This document shows, piece after piece, positions 25,067 through 33,477 of a stretch of 64,000 nucleotides of DNA. The notes beneath the pieces are model-generated. The model was not told the origin of the DNA. It did not search any database and saw nothing but the letters and a program-made list of their open reading frames with translations. Positions within the stretch are counted from its first letter, which is position 1; each line of letters starts with the position of its first letter. The DNA comes from Mycobacterium simiae (GTDB taxonomy: Bacteria > Actinomycetota > Actinomycetes > Mycobacteriales > Mycobacteriaceae): contig NZ_AP022568.1 of the NCBI RefSeq assembly GCF_010727605.1, forward strand, positions 744,001-808,000. The letters are read 5' to 3'. A program made the translations under genes and the position numbers.

Positions 25067-25671
25067 GACTCGTACCCGAGTGCGACATTGCGATCGATAC
25101 GAGCCAGCTGTTCAGCGGTTGGGGTGTACGGCATTGTGCCGTTGGATCCCTCGCGCGCGCGTAACTCACCTTCTCCTTGCTGATTACGTTTCATGCCTGT
25201 CCAGACCAGACCAGACCAGTCCCTTTCGGTTTTCGATTGGCTAACCGATTCGGTTTTATCTGTGATGGCATGCGTTGGAGCAGAAAGCGATTCGTTAACC
25301 AAATCGCTAACCGAGTCGGTAACCGATTTGGTTTCAGGTGGACGGATGTCGGTCCCTCGTGGACGTCCTCCCTTTGCGCCGTTGCGGCGGTTGACTTCTT
25401 GCTGCGCGAGGATCTTGTCGGGCTCACGCTGGTAGCCCATGTGGTGGACGATGACGTAGCGATCGCCCTCATCGCGCCAGTAACCACGGTCGGCGAGCTC
25501 GACCGCTGCTTCGGGTCGCTTGGCCCACCTAGGCATTTCGCCTTTGATGAGTACACCGCGGGTGAGTTTTCGCATCGTCCAGTTCAGGCCCTCGACATGC
25601 AATCTCACAGCGGCGTCGCTCAGCTCCCAGCAGTCGTCGGCGAAGTCATCAGACAACTTGGTCCACGTCAT
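25063..25671 (-). CDS. Phage replication-initiator-like protein
   Basis: The 202-residue protein begins MTWTKLSDDFADDCWELSDA and has a winged-helix-like N-terminal half (AAVRLHVEGLNWTMRKLT; ELADRGYWRDEGDRYVIVHH), resembling phage replisome-organiser or DnaD-type proteins. The middle (about residues 112-155) is a Ser/Thr/Val/Asp-rich linker (KSVTDSVSDLVNESLS) whose DNA consists of palindromic repeats. Lambda O carries its origin iterons inside its own gene, and this arrangement looks analogous. No helicase loader or primase is present in the element. Confidence 0.55.
   Translation of the reverse strand: MTWTKLSDDFADDCWELSDAAVRLHVEGLNWTMRKLTRGVLIKGEMPRWAKRPEAAVELADRGYWRDEGDRYVIVHHMGYQREPDKILAQQEVNRRNGAKGGRPRGTDIRPPETKSVTDSVSDLVNESLSAPTHAITDKTESVSQSKTERDWSGLVWTGMKRNQQGEGELRAREGSNGTMPYTPTAEQLARIDRNVALGYES
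25241..25333. repeat. Iteron-like palindromic repeats inside the initiator gene
   Basis: Related units occur at 25242 (TAACCGATTCGGTT), 25296 (TAACCAAATCG), 25308 (TAACCGAGTCGGT) and 25320 (TAACCGATTTGGTT). The units at 25242 and 25308 contain the palindrome ACCGANTCGGT; the last is imperfect. A CCAGA tandem lies nearby at 25201-25219. The cluster is a candidate replication origin bound by the gene's own product. Confidence 0.6.
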
Positions 25672-26081
25672 GCCGGCGGCCGCCTGTCAATGCGGGTGCC
25701 GACGGCGATGGCGCTCTGCCGCTGGTGTTGCTCGTGGGCAACATCAGCCCAGGACGCCGCAGCTGAAACAGCACGCGACGCCAAGCATTCGGCCACTTGG
25801 CATGTCTCGACACGCAGCGCAAAATGCTGGGCTGCGTCGAGCAATGCGGCCCATTTCCGTGGGTCGTCATGCGCTAGTGAACACCAGGCCGGTGTCCCGG
25901 CCATCGGCCAGTCATTGACTTGATCCAGCACCGCAGTGACAAACTCGTGAACACTCCACCAGCTGGCCTGTTGTGACCTCGAAACGCTGCTTGGTGCAGT
26001 AAGATCGGAGTTGGATGTTGGGTTCAGAGGAGCCGCCTGGTAGCCCGGGCGGCTTTCTCGTTCCTGAGGTGGCCCGTTCAC
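25668..26081 (-). CDS. Mycobacterial prophage conserved protein (DUF2742-like)
   Basis: The 137-residue protein has an unstructured N-terminus (1-35) and a core WWSVHEFVTAVLDQVNDWPM followed by GTPAWCSLAHDDPRKWAALL and DAAQHFALRVETCQ. I associate this core with the DUF2742 family of phiRv1/phiRv2-type prophages; function unknown. GTG at 26081 overlaps the preceding stop, and its own stop overlaps the initiator start. Confidence 0.65.
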   Translation of the reverse strand: MNGPPQERESRPGYQAAPLNPTSNSDLTAPSSVSRSQQASWWSVHEFVTAVLDQVNDWPMAGTPAWCSLAHDDPRKWAALLDAAQHFALRVETCQVAECLASRAVSAAASWADVAHEQHQRQSAIAVGTRIDRRPPA

Positions 26082-26287
26082 GCCGCACCACCGCCTCGGA
26101 GTATTGCGGCGATGCGGTCGCGCTGCTCAACGGTAAGTGGTGGCGCTTCGGCGACTACTCGCGTCACGTACTGCTCAAGGTTGAGCGCTGCGAGGTTGCG
26201 CTTGGCTGAGATGAGTTCGGGATCGTCGGCAGTGCGGGATCGGCTGAGTGCGGCTACTCGGGCTCTGCCAATGTGGATGGCGGACAT
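26078..26287 (-). CDS. Small conserved prophage protein
   Basis: The 69-residue protein reads MSAIHIGRARVAALSRSRTA, then AEAPPLTVEQRDRIAAILRG near the C-terminus. Close relatives are common in mycobacteria and their prophages, next to the replication genes. The ATG at 26287 is preceded by GGAGG at 26294-26298, so it was preferred over the longer frame from 26311. The basic N-terminus and short helical C-terminus suggest nucleic-acid binding. Function unknown. Confidence 0.7.
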   Translation of the reverse strand: MSAIHIGRARVAALSRSRTADDPELISAKRNLAALNLEQYVTRVVAEAPPLTVEQRDRIAAILRGGGAA

Positions 26288-26312
26288 TTGGGGACCTCCG
26301 GGCACAAGCAAC

Positions 26313-26334
26313 CCGCCCAGATCACTCCGGGCGG
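26313..26334 (-). promoter_or_regulatory. GC-rich hairpin before the small conserved gene
   Basis: CCGCCC at 26313-26318 pairs with GGGCGG at 26329-26334 around a 10-nt loop. It lies in the 166-bp untranslated gap between the leftward gene ending at 26454 and the ATG at 26287, a likely place for the early promoter or an attenuator. Confidence 0.4.
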
Positions 26335-26453
26335 ATCATTGCGCTGGTCCACGTGCCCTACTGAGTATTCCCGCAGCTCGATTTCGTCTGCTTGTGCGCC
26401 ACAACTTTATCTGGCTCTGTTTCGGTCACAACCGCTGCTTTGGACTTTAGCAG

Positions 26454-26900
26454 CTAGTGGCGGCGCTGCCGGGGAGCTTCGTCGTAGGCGCGTTGCAGTG
26501 CGGCGAGCGGGATGTCGGTAAGTCCTGCGTCTGAGAGACGCGTCAGCGCCACCTGTGCCCGATACGCGTTCATTGCCACTAGTCGACTGCAGCGCTTGCA
26601 CCGCGCCGTGAAATGCTCGCCGCTGAGAGCGACTGGGTTATCCTCATCATCGAACATTGGCGGTATCGGCCCATGCGGAGCAGCGCCCGAGACGTTCGGC
26701 GCGTGCGTCGCACCTTCGGCGGTGTAGTCAGTGGGATTCCACCTCCCCATGCTGATGTCGAACCGATATCGTTGCACGAAGGCGCTGTTGCCATTTACGA
26801 TGCCGTGGCTGCACCAGACGACGATGGGTGGCCGCGAGTGGTTCGGCTCGACACCACCGTCCTCCGTCCAACTGTAGAAGCGGCCACGTCCTCGTCCCAT
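26454..26900 (-). CDS. Hypothetical protein next to the serine integrase
   Basis: The 148-residue protein starts at ATG 26900, just after the integrase stop (MGRGRGRFYSWTEDGG). It contains VVWCSHGIVNG and CKRC near residue 107, a possible zinc site, and a helical C-terminus (RLSDAGLTDIPLAALQRAYD). Position beside the integrase would suit an accessory or directionality factor, but nothing in the sequence proves it. A longer start within the integrase gene is possible. Confidence 0.5.
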   Translation of the reverse strand: MGRGRGRFYSWTEDGGVEPNHSRPPIVVWCSHGIVNGNSAFVQRYRFDISMGRWNPTDYTAEGATHAPNVSGAAPHGPIPPMFDDEDNPVALSGEHFTARCKRCSRLVAMNAYRAQVALTRLSDAGLTDIPLAALQRAYDEAPRQRRH

Positions 26901-26902
26901 TC

Positions 26903-28294
26903 CTATGCCTTCCAACGGATTTCGACTGTTTCGGGTCGGAACGTACGAGTCCCGGGTCCGGGTGGATGGATTACGGGTACGACGAGCGCGGCGATGATGT
27001 TGCGCCGCTGCGCAATTGACAGCGCCGCCCATGTCTCCTCGACATGGCCGCTTGCGACGATCGATAGTGGCGACGACGAACCGGCCGATGCGAGCTTCGC
27101 CTCAATCTCGCCCAGACGGCAAGCGATTCGCTCGTTCATGGTTCGCCACCGGACCCGGTCAATGAGCCCCTCGGCGCGGTCATCGTCGATTCCGTCACGC
27201 TCGCGACGCAGCTTGTCAGCCTCGGCCATCAGCTCGTCGGCGTCCGGCAGCTCAGGCGCCCAGAGACTCGCCGCGTCTGGCTGCTGCAGCCGCTCGACCA
27301 CGACGGCCATCACATACTCATCGACAGGCTCAGCCCGTCGCGACACGTGGCGTCCGCTGATGCATCGATACATTGGGTACCGACCAACAGCTCCTCCGCG
27401 ATGCACCGTTTGGCCGCAAACACCGCACAGCGCCACACCGGTCAGCAAGCCCTTCGCGCCGGCGCGGCCAGTAAGTCTGGCCGGGTCGGTGAGGATCCGC
27501 ACGGCGGCGCGCCAGGTCGTCTCGTCGACTATGGCCGGCCATTCCGCTTTGCCTACGATGCCGAGCTCGGGGTTTTGGCGGATCTTCGCCCGCTCCTCGG
27601 GCGTCCGGTATCGACGCAGACCCGCATGTCGCGGATTCGTCAGGACGTCCTTGACTGTTCCGCGGTACCAACGCTTTTCACTCTGAGCGGGCGTGACACC
27701 CGAAGCATTCCACCGTCGTGCGATCTCGCTCACCGTTTCACCCGCGAGCACATCGACATACGCCTGCTTAATCATGGCCGCTTCTGGCTCGCAGATGGTG
27801 ATGCCGTCCTTCTCGTAGCCGAACGGGCGGCGTCCGCCGACCCAGCGCCCCTGCTTGGCAGCTTGGGCTGCCGCGGACCGTTGGCGGGAACCCTTCCGCT
27901 CTACTTCGCCTTGTGCGACCGACGAGAGGATCCGGGCGACCAGACGCCCTCCGTCGGTGGAGGTGTCGACACCATCTGACGCCGTGACGATTGCGACACC
28001 TGCCCGCTGACATCGCTCGAGTGTGCTCTCAAGCTCGGAAAGCCGGCGCAGCAGTCGGTCCATGTGGCGGGCAACGATGACGTCGAACTCGCCCGCGTCG
28101 ACCCTGGTCATCATCGCCGAAAACTGCGGTCGCGGTTTGCGACTCAGCGCGGATACATCATTGTCGACAAACTCAGCCACGACAGTCCAGCCCCGCGCTT
28201 CGACGAGACGACGCACGTCTTCGCGTTGACGGTCAATACCGAGCGCCTCGCCCGAGCGGTCTTGCGACTGACGTAGGTAGACAGCGGCGCGCAC
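26903..28294 (-). CDS. Large serine integrase (phiRv1 type)
   Basis: The 463-residue protein has the resolvase catalytic domain: AAVYLRQSQDRSGEALG with the nucleophile at Ser10, DVIVARHMDRLLRR, and GRLVARILSSVAQGEVERKG. A recombinase domain follows (about 155-260, RRPFGYEKDG; KDVLTNPRHAGLRRYRTPEE), then a zinc-ribbon remnant (CGVCGQTV, YRC) and a coiled coil (about 345-400). Its start lies 35 bp from the right core, as is typical. It closely resembles the phiRv1 integrase Rv1586c from memory. It probably placed the element in comM; excision would need a separate directionality factor. Confidence 0.93.
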   Translation of the reverse strand: MRAAVYLRQSQDRSGEALGIDRQREDVRRLVEARGWTVVAEFVDNDVSALSRKPRPQFSAMMTRVDAGEFDVIVARHMDRLLRRLSELESTLERCQRAGVAIVTASDGVDTSTDGGRLVARILSSVAQGEVERKGSRQRSAAAQAAKQGRWVGGRRPFGYEKDGITICEPEAAMIKQAYVDVLAGETVSEIARRWNASGVTPAQSEKRWYRGTVKDVLTNPRHAGLRRYRTPEERAKIRQNPELGIVGKAEWPAIVDETTWRAAVRILTDPARLTGRAGAKGLLTGVALCGVCGQTVHRGGAVGRYPMYRCISGRHVSRRAEPVDEYVMAVVVERLQQPDAASLWAPELPDADELMAEADKLRRERDGIDDDRAEGLIDRVRWRTMNERIACRLGEIEAKLASAGSSSPLSIVASGHVEETWAALSIAQRRNIIAALVVPVIHPPGPGTRTFRPETVEIRWKA

Positions 28295-28318
28295 CGCTTG
28301 ACTGTAGCACTAGTTCTG

Positions 28319-29752
28319 CTAGTTTCGATTCCACGCGACGCGCAATGTGCGATCGAGCCCCCGGATGCTGAGCAGCCCGCGATCGACCGCCCGGCGCAGC
28401 GGATCCATGGCCTGGCTGCTGGGCCGGAACTTTCGGCGCAACAGCGTCCCGCTCACTTCGGCGTTCGTCCGAAAGCCGTGTGGTCGCCATCGCGCGGCGG
28501 CCGTCTCTCGAGCCTGCGCCACCCGGTGGCGCACCCGGGCAGACGATTCGCCGTCAGCCGCCGCGAACGCCTCCGCCCGTACCGGATTCATCTGCACCCG
28601 CAGGTCCACCCGGTCCAGCAGCGGGCCCGAAAGCTTGCCCAGGTAGCGGCGTTTGGTCAACGCCGGACAAATGCAATCCTGCGGATCGGCCGGCGCGCAT
28701 GGACACGGATTCGCGGCCAGCACCAGCTGGAACCGGGCCGGGTAGCACGCCACGCCGTCGCGGCGGGCCAGCCGAATGGCCCCGTCTTCCAAGGGCGTTC
28801 GCAGCGCTTCCAAGGCGCTGACGCCGATTTCGGCGCATTCATCGAGAAACAGCACACCGCGGTGGGCGCGGCTCACCGCGCCAGGGCGGGCCATCCCCGA
28901 ACCCCCGCCGACAAGGGCCGCGACGCTCGAACTGTGGTGTGGCGCCACGAACGGCGGCCGGGTGATCAGCGGCGTGTCCCCGGACAACAGCCCCGCCACC
29001 GAATGGATCGCGGTGACCTCGAGGGCCTCACTGTCGGTCAGCCGGGGTAACAGTCCCGGAAGACGTTGGGCCAACATCGTTTTACCCACGCCCGGCGGCC
29101 CGGTCAACATCAGGTGGTGCGCACCGGCGGCCGCCACCTCGACCGCGAAACGCGCCTGGGCCTGCCCCACCACATCGGTCAGATCTTCCGCCGGCTCCGG
29201 ACCCGCGGCGGACGCGGTGATCCGGGCGTCCAACCGCACCGACCCGGTCAGCCAGCCCCGCAATTGGCGCAGCGTGCGCACCCCCCAGACGTCAATGCCG
29301 TCGACCAGGCTGGCCTCGGCGAGGTTGTCCACCGGGACGACGACGGTGGGCCATCCGTCGCGTTTGGCGGCCAACACCGCGGGCAGCACCCCGCGCACCG
29401 GCCGGATCCGGCCGTCCAGCGACAGCTCGCCCAGCAGCACCGTCTTCTCCAGGCGTTCCCAGGGGTTTTTGCGCTGCGCCGAGAGCACGGCCGCCGCCAG
29501 GGCGACGTCGTAGACAGAGCCCATCTTCGGCAGCGTCGCCGGGGACAAGGCGAGCGTTAGCCGGGCCATGGGCCAGCTGTTCCCGCAGTTGGTGACTGCG
29601 GCGCGGACCCGGTCCCGCGACTCCTGCAACGCGGCGTCAGGCAGGCCGACGAGGTGGACACCCGGCAGCCCCGAGGTGATGTCGGCCTCGATCTCCACGA
29701 TCTGCCCATCCAGCCCGCGCACGGCCACCGAGAATGCCCGTCCCAGCGACAT
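28319..29752 (-). pseudogene. comM: comM (Mg-chelatase-like AAA ATPase), C-terminus replaced by element DNA
   Basis: ComM is a hexameric helicase that promotes branch migration during natural transformation. Here 474 native codons are followed by Asn-Arg-Asn and TAG from the element. The N-terminal LonC-like domain (SLGRAFSVAVRGLDGQIVEI), Walker A (LMLTGPPGVGKTMLAQRL), Walker B (GVLFLDECAE) and the CPCG-like ANPCPCAPADPQDCICP are intact. The lost 29 residues form the end of the AAA lid, so partial function is conceivable. ATG at 29752 overlaps the yraN stop. Orthologue of Rv2897c. Confidence 0.93.
28330..28339. other. Right attachment core of the comM element
   Basis: TCCACGCGAC is the second copy of the core at 12277-12286. 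To its right is the comM 5' coding sequence; to its left is element DNA with a CTAG-containing inverted arrangement (CTAGTTCTGCTAG at 28310-28322). The core covers codons for Val-Ala-Trp of comM. Confidence 0.88.
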
Positions 29753-30129
29753 CAGCCGATTCCCTGCAAGTGGGAGATCTCCGGGACGCGGCGGCGGCCG
29801 ACCCGAACACCGATCACGTCGATGCGCACCGCCGCCCAGCGTTCGTCCTGCGCGGCCAGCCACAGGCCGGCCAGTCGGCGCAGCCGCCGGACTTTGCGGG
29901 GCGTGACCGCATGCGCCAGCCCCCCGTATCCGTCGCCCGTGCGGGTCTTGACCTCGACGAACACCACCGTCCGGGTGGCGTCGTCGGCGGCGATCACGTC
30001 CAGCTCGCCGTAGCGGGATCGCCAGTTGCGGTCCAGGATCCGCAACCCGGTCCGGGTCAGAAAGTCCACGGCCAGGGACTCTCCCATCGCCCCCAGCTCG
30101 ATCCGGGTCGGTGTCTTCGCAGTCGTCAT
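29752..30129 (-). CDS. YraN/UPF0102 endonuclease-like protein
   Basis: The 125-residue protein has the restriction-endonuclease-like fold of the UPF0102 family: GAMGESLAVDFLTRTGLRIL, then RSRYGELDVIAADD with E-L-D and FVEVKTRTGDGYGG with E-V-K as the PD-(D/E)XK active site. ATG at 30129 was chosen over the longer frame. The stop overlaps the comM start by 1 bp, so yraN-comM-dprA is an ancestral operon. Function is poorly known; orthologue of Rv2898c. Confidence 0.9.
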   Translation of the reverse strand: MTTAKTPTRIELGAMGESLAVDFLTRTGLRILDRNWRSRYGELDVIAADDATRTVVFVEVKTRTGDGYGGLAHAVTPRKVRRLRRLAGLWLAAQDERWAAVRIDVIGVRVGRRRVPEISHLQGIG

Positions 30130-30270
30130 GCGGCCAAACGCTGCCGGGCGGTCCCGACATCGCGGGTCGCGTCGAGCGGTCAGGCCCCCCGGTGACGACC
30201 CGTCATCCCCAGCCGGGCGTCTATCCACAGCCGCTCCGGCGCAGAAAGCCGGGGACGGCGCCGCATGCGG

Positions 30271-31092
30271 TCAGGCGATCCGGTCGGGGCGGGTGTAGAC
30301 GTTCATCGAATCCTGGCGCAGGAATGCCACCAGCGTGAGCCCGGAGTCCTCGGCCAGCGATACCGCCAGCGACGACGGCGCGGACACCGCGGCCAGCACC
30401 GGAATCCCGGCCAGCACGGCCTTCTGCGTGAGCTCGAACGACGCCCGGCCACTGACCAGCAGCACCGAACCGCGCAACGGTATCCGCTGCTGTTCCAGCG
30501 CCCAACCGATCACCTTGTCGACGGCGTTGTGCCGGCCGATGTCTTCGCGGACCACCAGCATCGACCCGGCCGCGTCGAACAGCGCGGCGGCGTGCAAGCC
30601 GCCGGTGCTATCGAAAACCTTTTGCGCACCGCGCAACTGGCCGGGCAGCGCCTTGAGGATGTCGGCGCCGACCAGGACGGGGTCATCCCCCGGCGGAAAG
30701 CGGCTGATCAACCGCACCGCGTCCAGGGACGCCTTGCCGCACACTCCGCACGAGGAGGTGGTGTAGAAGTTACGGGTCACGTCGAGACCGGGCGGCTGCA
30801 CGCCCGGCGCGAGCGTCACGTCCACCACGTTGTAGGTGTTGGCGCCATCGGGTCCGCGACCGCCGCAGTAGCGAATGGTCTGTACGTCGCCGCGCCGGGC
30901 GATCACGCCTTCGGTGAGCAGAAAGCCTTGGGCGAGTTCGAAGTCCGATCCGGGCGTCCGCATGGTCACGGTTACCGGCGTGCCGTTGACACGCAGTTCC
31001 AGCGGCTCCTCCACCGCCAAGGTTTCCGGACGGTTGACGGCCTGACCGGCGTTCAGATGCAGGGCGCGCCGGCGCGCGGTCACATTCCCCAC
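30271..31092 (-). CDS. fdhD: Formate dehydrogenase sulfurtransferase FdhD
   Basis: The 273-residue protein transfers sulfur to the molybdenum cofactor of formate dehydrogenase. Visible features are [26 protein letters not shown], the sulfur-carrying CxxC loop [30 protein letters not shown] and [12 protein letters not shown]. The start is GTG at 31092. In M. tuberculosis fdhF (Rv2900c) is adjacent; here an epimerase gene takes that place, so its client enzyme must be elsewhere. Confidence 0.92.
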   Translation of the reverse strand: MGNVTARRRALHLNAGQAVNRPETLAVEEPLELRVNGTPVTVTMRTPGSDFELAQGFLLTEGVIARRGDVQTIRYCGGRGPDGANTYNVVDVTLAPGVQPPGLDVTRNFYTTSSCGVCGKASLDAVRLISRFPPGDDPVLVGADILKALPGQLRGAQKVFDSTGGLHAAALFDAAGSMLVVREDIGRHNAVDKVIGWALEQQRIPLRGSVLLVSGRASFELTQKAVLAGIPVLAAVSAPSSLAVSLAEDSGLTLVAFLRQDSMNVYTRPDRIA

Positions 31093-31130
31093 GGCATTGA
31101 CCTCACCAGGTCAAACTACCCGGCGGGCGA

Positions 31131-32111
31131 TCACACCGCCGAGGCCAGCGCCGCCAGCGCCTGCGCCGAGGAGTACAGCGGCCGCCAGCCCAGCCGCGTC
31201 CGCGCCTTGGTGGTGTCCATCACGACCGATGTCCGGGTGGCGTGCAGCCATTCCAAGGCCGACGGGACGAACGGCACCCTGGCCAGCGCCGCCGACGCGG
31301 CCGTCGCCGCCGCACCGGGAACGCGGAGCGGCCGGCCGCCTAGCGCCCTGGCCACCTCGGCGATCGTCACCAAGCCGTCACCGGCAATGTTGTAGGCCCC
31401 CGGCGGTACCGGGGCGGTCGCGGCCAGCGCGATCGCGGCGGAGACGTCGTCGTGGTGCACCAGCTGCAGCGCGAAACCCGGATCCGGCACGACCGGCTTG
31501 AGCGCCGGCACCGCCTTGACCACGGCACGCACCGGGCCCGGGAGCTGATTCCACGGCATCGCGTCGGCCAGCGCCGGAGCGTTCGGGCCGGCGACGACGC
31601 AGGGCCGCAGCACGAACACCTCCAGCGCGGAATCCGCGACGATGTCGCCGAGCATCGCCTCGCAGGCCGCCTTCTGCGCGGAGTAGTAGTGCTCCGGTGA
31701 CCCTCGGGTCGGCACATCCTCGGTCAGCGGCACCGGGTTGTCGGCGTGATAGCCATAGGCCGCCACCGACGAGCAGTACACCAGGCGCCGTGGGCGGGAC
31801 TGAGTCACCGTCGCCTCGAACACGTTCCGCGTGCCCTGCAGGTTGATACGCTCGCTCTCCTGCCGCGAACCCATCACGATGAACGCCAGGTGGATCACCA
31901 CGTCGGCCTGCGCCACCAGTGCGTCCACGGCCGTGCGGTCCAGGATGTCGCCCTGCCGGTAGCTGGTCTTCTGCCAGCCGCGCGACGCGGGGTCGAACGG
32001 CCGCCGGGCCATCCCGATGATCGTGTCGACAGCGGGTTCGCGCTCCAGCGCGGTTACCGCGGAGATACCGATCTCTCCGGTCGGCCCGGTCACAGCAACG
32101 GTAAGCCCCAC
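31131..32111 (-). CDS. NAD-dependent epimerase/dehydratase (extended SDR)
   Basis: The 326-residue protein begins with a nucleotide-binding motif VAVTGPTGEIGISAV (GxxGxxG) and has DVVIHLAF, INLQGTRNVFEA, YCSSVAAYG and the catalytic YYSAQK (Tyr-x-x-x-Lys). The C-terminal half has LVHHDDVSAAIALA. Substrates of this family are nucleotide sugars or steroids. GTG at 32111 is the most likely start, but the ribosome-binding site is weak and earlier starts are possible. It stands alone between fdhD and a divergent GAF-ANTAR gene. Confidence 0.82.
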   Translation of the reverse strand: MGLTVAVTGPTGEIGISAVTALEREPAVDTIIGMARRPFDPASRGWQKTSYRQGDILDRTAVDALVAQADVVIHLAFIVMGSRQESERINLQGTRNVFEATVTQSRPRRLVYCSSVAAYGYHADNPVPLTEDVPTRGSPEHYYSAQKAACEAMLGDIVADSALEVFVLRPCVVAGPNAPALADAMPWNQLPGPVRAVVKAVPALKPVVPDPGFALQLVHHDDVSAAIALAATAPVPPGAYNIAGDGLVTIAEVARALGGRPLRVPGAAATAASAALARVPFVPSALEWLHATRTSVVMDTTKARTRLGWRPLYSSAQALAALASAV

Positions 32112-32312
32112 CCTCAGATGCTTCCCGGTGACGCTTCGGACCAACCACCATCGCCGAAAGTCGGTGGTGAGCGGGCCGCTTGCTCTAGGGTCGACTTGAC
32201 TTGCCGGTTGGCGGCGAGTGCGGATTACACAGTGGGTACGGCCTGGTTGGCGCGCAGCGATTGCCGGCGGCTTACCGTGGGCGAGACGGCGACATCGCCG
32301 GGGAGGCACGAC

Positions 32313-33074
32313 ATGGCAGAAGAAGCGAAGGGCGGCCCACGCACCGCGACACCGGGCGGGGAGAAGGCCGACCCCGCGACGGTCTTCGCGGCGCTGGCCG
32401 AGATCTTCTATCAGGGCTCGGAGGCCAAGGAGATGTACGCGGCCATCTGCGTCGCCGCGACCCTGACCGTCCGCGGCTGTGATCACGCCAGCCTGCTGCT
32501 GCTGGAAAACGACCGCTACATCACCGTCGGCGCCAGCGACGAACTCGCCAAGAAGATCGATCAGATGGAGCTGGAAGCCGGCGACGGCCCGTGCCTGGAC
32601 GCGATCGAGGAGGAAACCCCACAGATCGACACCGACCTGACCACGCCGTCGCACTGGCCGAAGCTGGCGGCCCGGCTGGTCGCCGAGACGCCGGTGCGCG
32701 GTGCGATGGGGTTTCGGCTACTGGTCAACAAGCGCAAAGGCGCGGCGCTCAACCTGTTCAGCGACACCCCCAACATGTTCGACAACGAGTCCGCCGGGCG
32801 GGCGGCGGTGCTGGCTTCCTTCGCCAGCGTGGCCATCAACGCGGTAGCCAAGGGAGAAGACGCCGCCAGCCTGCGGCGGGGCCTACTCAGCAACCGGGAA
32901 ATCGGCAAGGCCGTCGGCATGCTGATGCTGCTGCACGACATGACCGAGGAGCAGGCATTCGACCTGCTGCGCCGGCACTCGCAGGCCCTGAACATCAAGC
33001 TGGCCGACGTGGCGCGCGAGGTCATCGAGCGGCGCGGAAGCCTGCCGTCCAACGGCGAGCAACTACTCGGGTAG
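32313..33074 (+). CDS. GAF-ANTAR RNA-binding antiterminator
   Basis: The 253-residue protein combines a GAF sensor domain (about 20-170; AAICVAATLTVRGCDHASLL; GDGPCLDAIEEE) with a C-terminal ANTAR domain (about 180-245; LSNREIGKAVGMLMLLHDMT; AFDLLRRHSQALNIKLADVA). ANTAR domains bind paired hairpins in nascent RNA and prevent termination; mycobacteria use them on lipid and redox genes. ATG at 32313 has GGGAGG at 32301-32306. Its 3' end overlaps the convergent DUF2469 gene by 12 bp. Confidence 0.88.
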   Translation: MAEEAKGGPRTATPGGEKADPATVFAALAEIFYQGSEAKEMYAAICVAATLTVRGCDHASLLLLENDRYITVGASDELAKKIDQMELEAGDGPCLDAIEEETPQIDTDLTTPSHWPKLAARLVAETPVRGAMGFRLLVNKRKGAALNLFSDTPNMFDNESAGRAAVLASFASVAINAVAKGEDAASLRRGLLSNREIGKAVGMLMLLHDMTEEQAFDLLRRHSQALNIKLADVAREVIERRGSLPSNGEQLLG

Positions 33075-33368
33075 CCGCAGCTCGGGCTTCTCGACCTCTT
33101 CGATGTTGACGTCTTTGAAGGTGACCACCCGCACCTGCTTGACGAACCGCGCCGGCCGGTACATGTCCCACACCCAGGCGTCGGACAGGCGCAGCTCGAA
33201 GTAAACCTCGCCGTCGGCGTTGCGGGGCACCATCTCGACGCTGTTGGCCAGGTAGAAGCGGCGCTCGGTCTCCACCACGTAGCTGAACTGGCCGACGATG
33301 TCCTTGTATTCGCGGTAGAGCGAGAGCTCCATCTCGGTTTCGTACTTTTCGAGATCCTCCGCGCTCAT
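33063..33368 (-). CDS. DUF2469 conserved actinobacterial protein
   Basis: The 101-residue protein (MSAEDLEKYETEMELSLYRE; YVVETERRFYLANSVEMVPR; DMYRPARFVKQVRVVTFKD) belongs to the highly conserved DUF2469 family, Rv2901c in M. tuberculosis. It precedes rnhB and lepB in most actinobacteria. Function unknown, but the conservation and position with rnhB suggest a role in nucleic-acid metabolism. Confidence 0.9.
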   Translation of the reverse strand: MSAEDLEKYETEMELSLYREYKDIVGQFSYVVETERRFYLANSVEMVPRNADGEVYFELRLSDAWVWDMYRPARFVKQVRVVTFKDVNIEEVEKPELRLPE

Positions 33369-33477
33369 CTGCCACTCACCTGCTCAGACGTCCTTTTCCC
33401 TGCCAGTATCCCGACTCCGGTCCACGGCCGCTGCTGCCAGCATGACCGCCCCGTCAGGAGTCTGTGTCCATCTTTCC

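Larger units (their letters stand above)
12287..28329. mobile_element. 16-kb phiRv1-like prophage or satellite inserted in comM
   Basis: The element repeats every 16,053 bp (core start 12277 to core start 28330). It has two convergent operons. The rightward one (12330-15911) holds a zinc-finger protein, a tyrosine recombinase, a DUF4189 exported protein and a HicA-like/HTH-DUF2188 pair. The leftward one (28294-15908) runs from a serine integrase, 35 bp from the right core, through early genes to a small terminase, capsid and tape measure. Nearly every leftward junction is a 4-bp ATGA or GTGA overlap. Portal, large terminase, prohead protease, tail tube, tail chaperones, holin and lysins are absent. 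The layout recalls phiRv1 of M. tuberculosis but adds a tape measure gene. Confidence 0.9.

Noticed and set aside
12287..28329. Insertion sequence or transposon
   Set aside because: No terminal inverted repeats or transposase; both ends are explained by integrase-type recombination.
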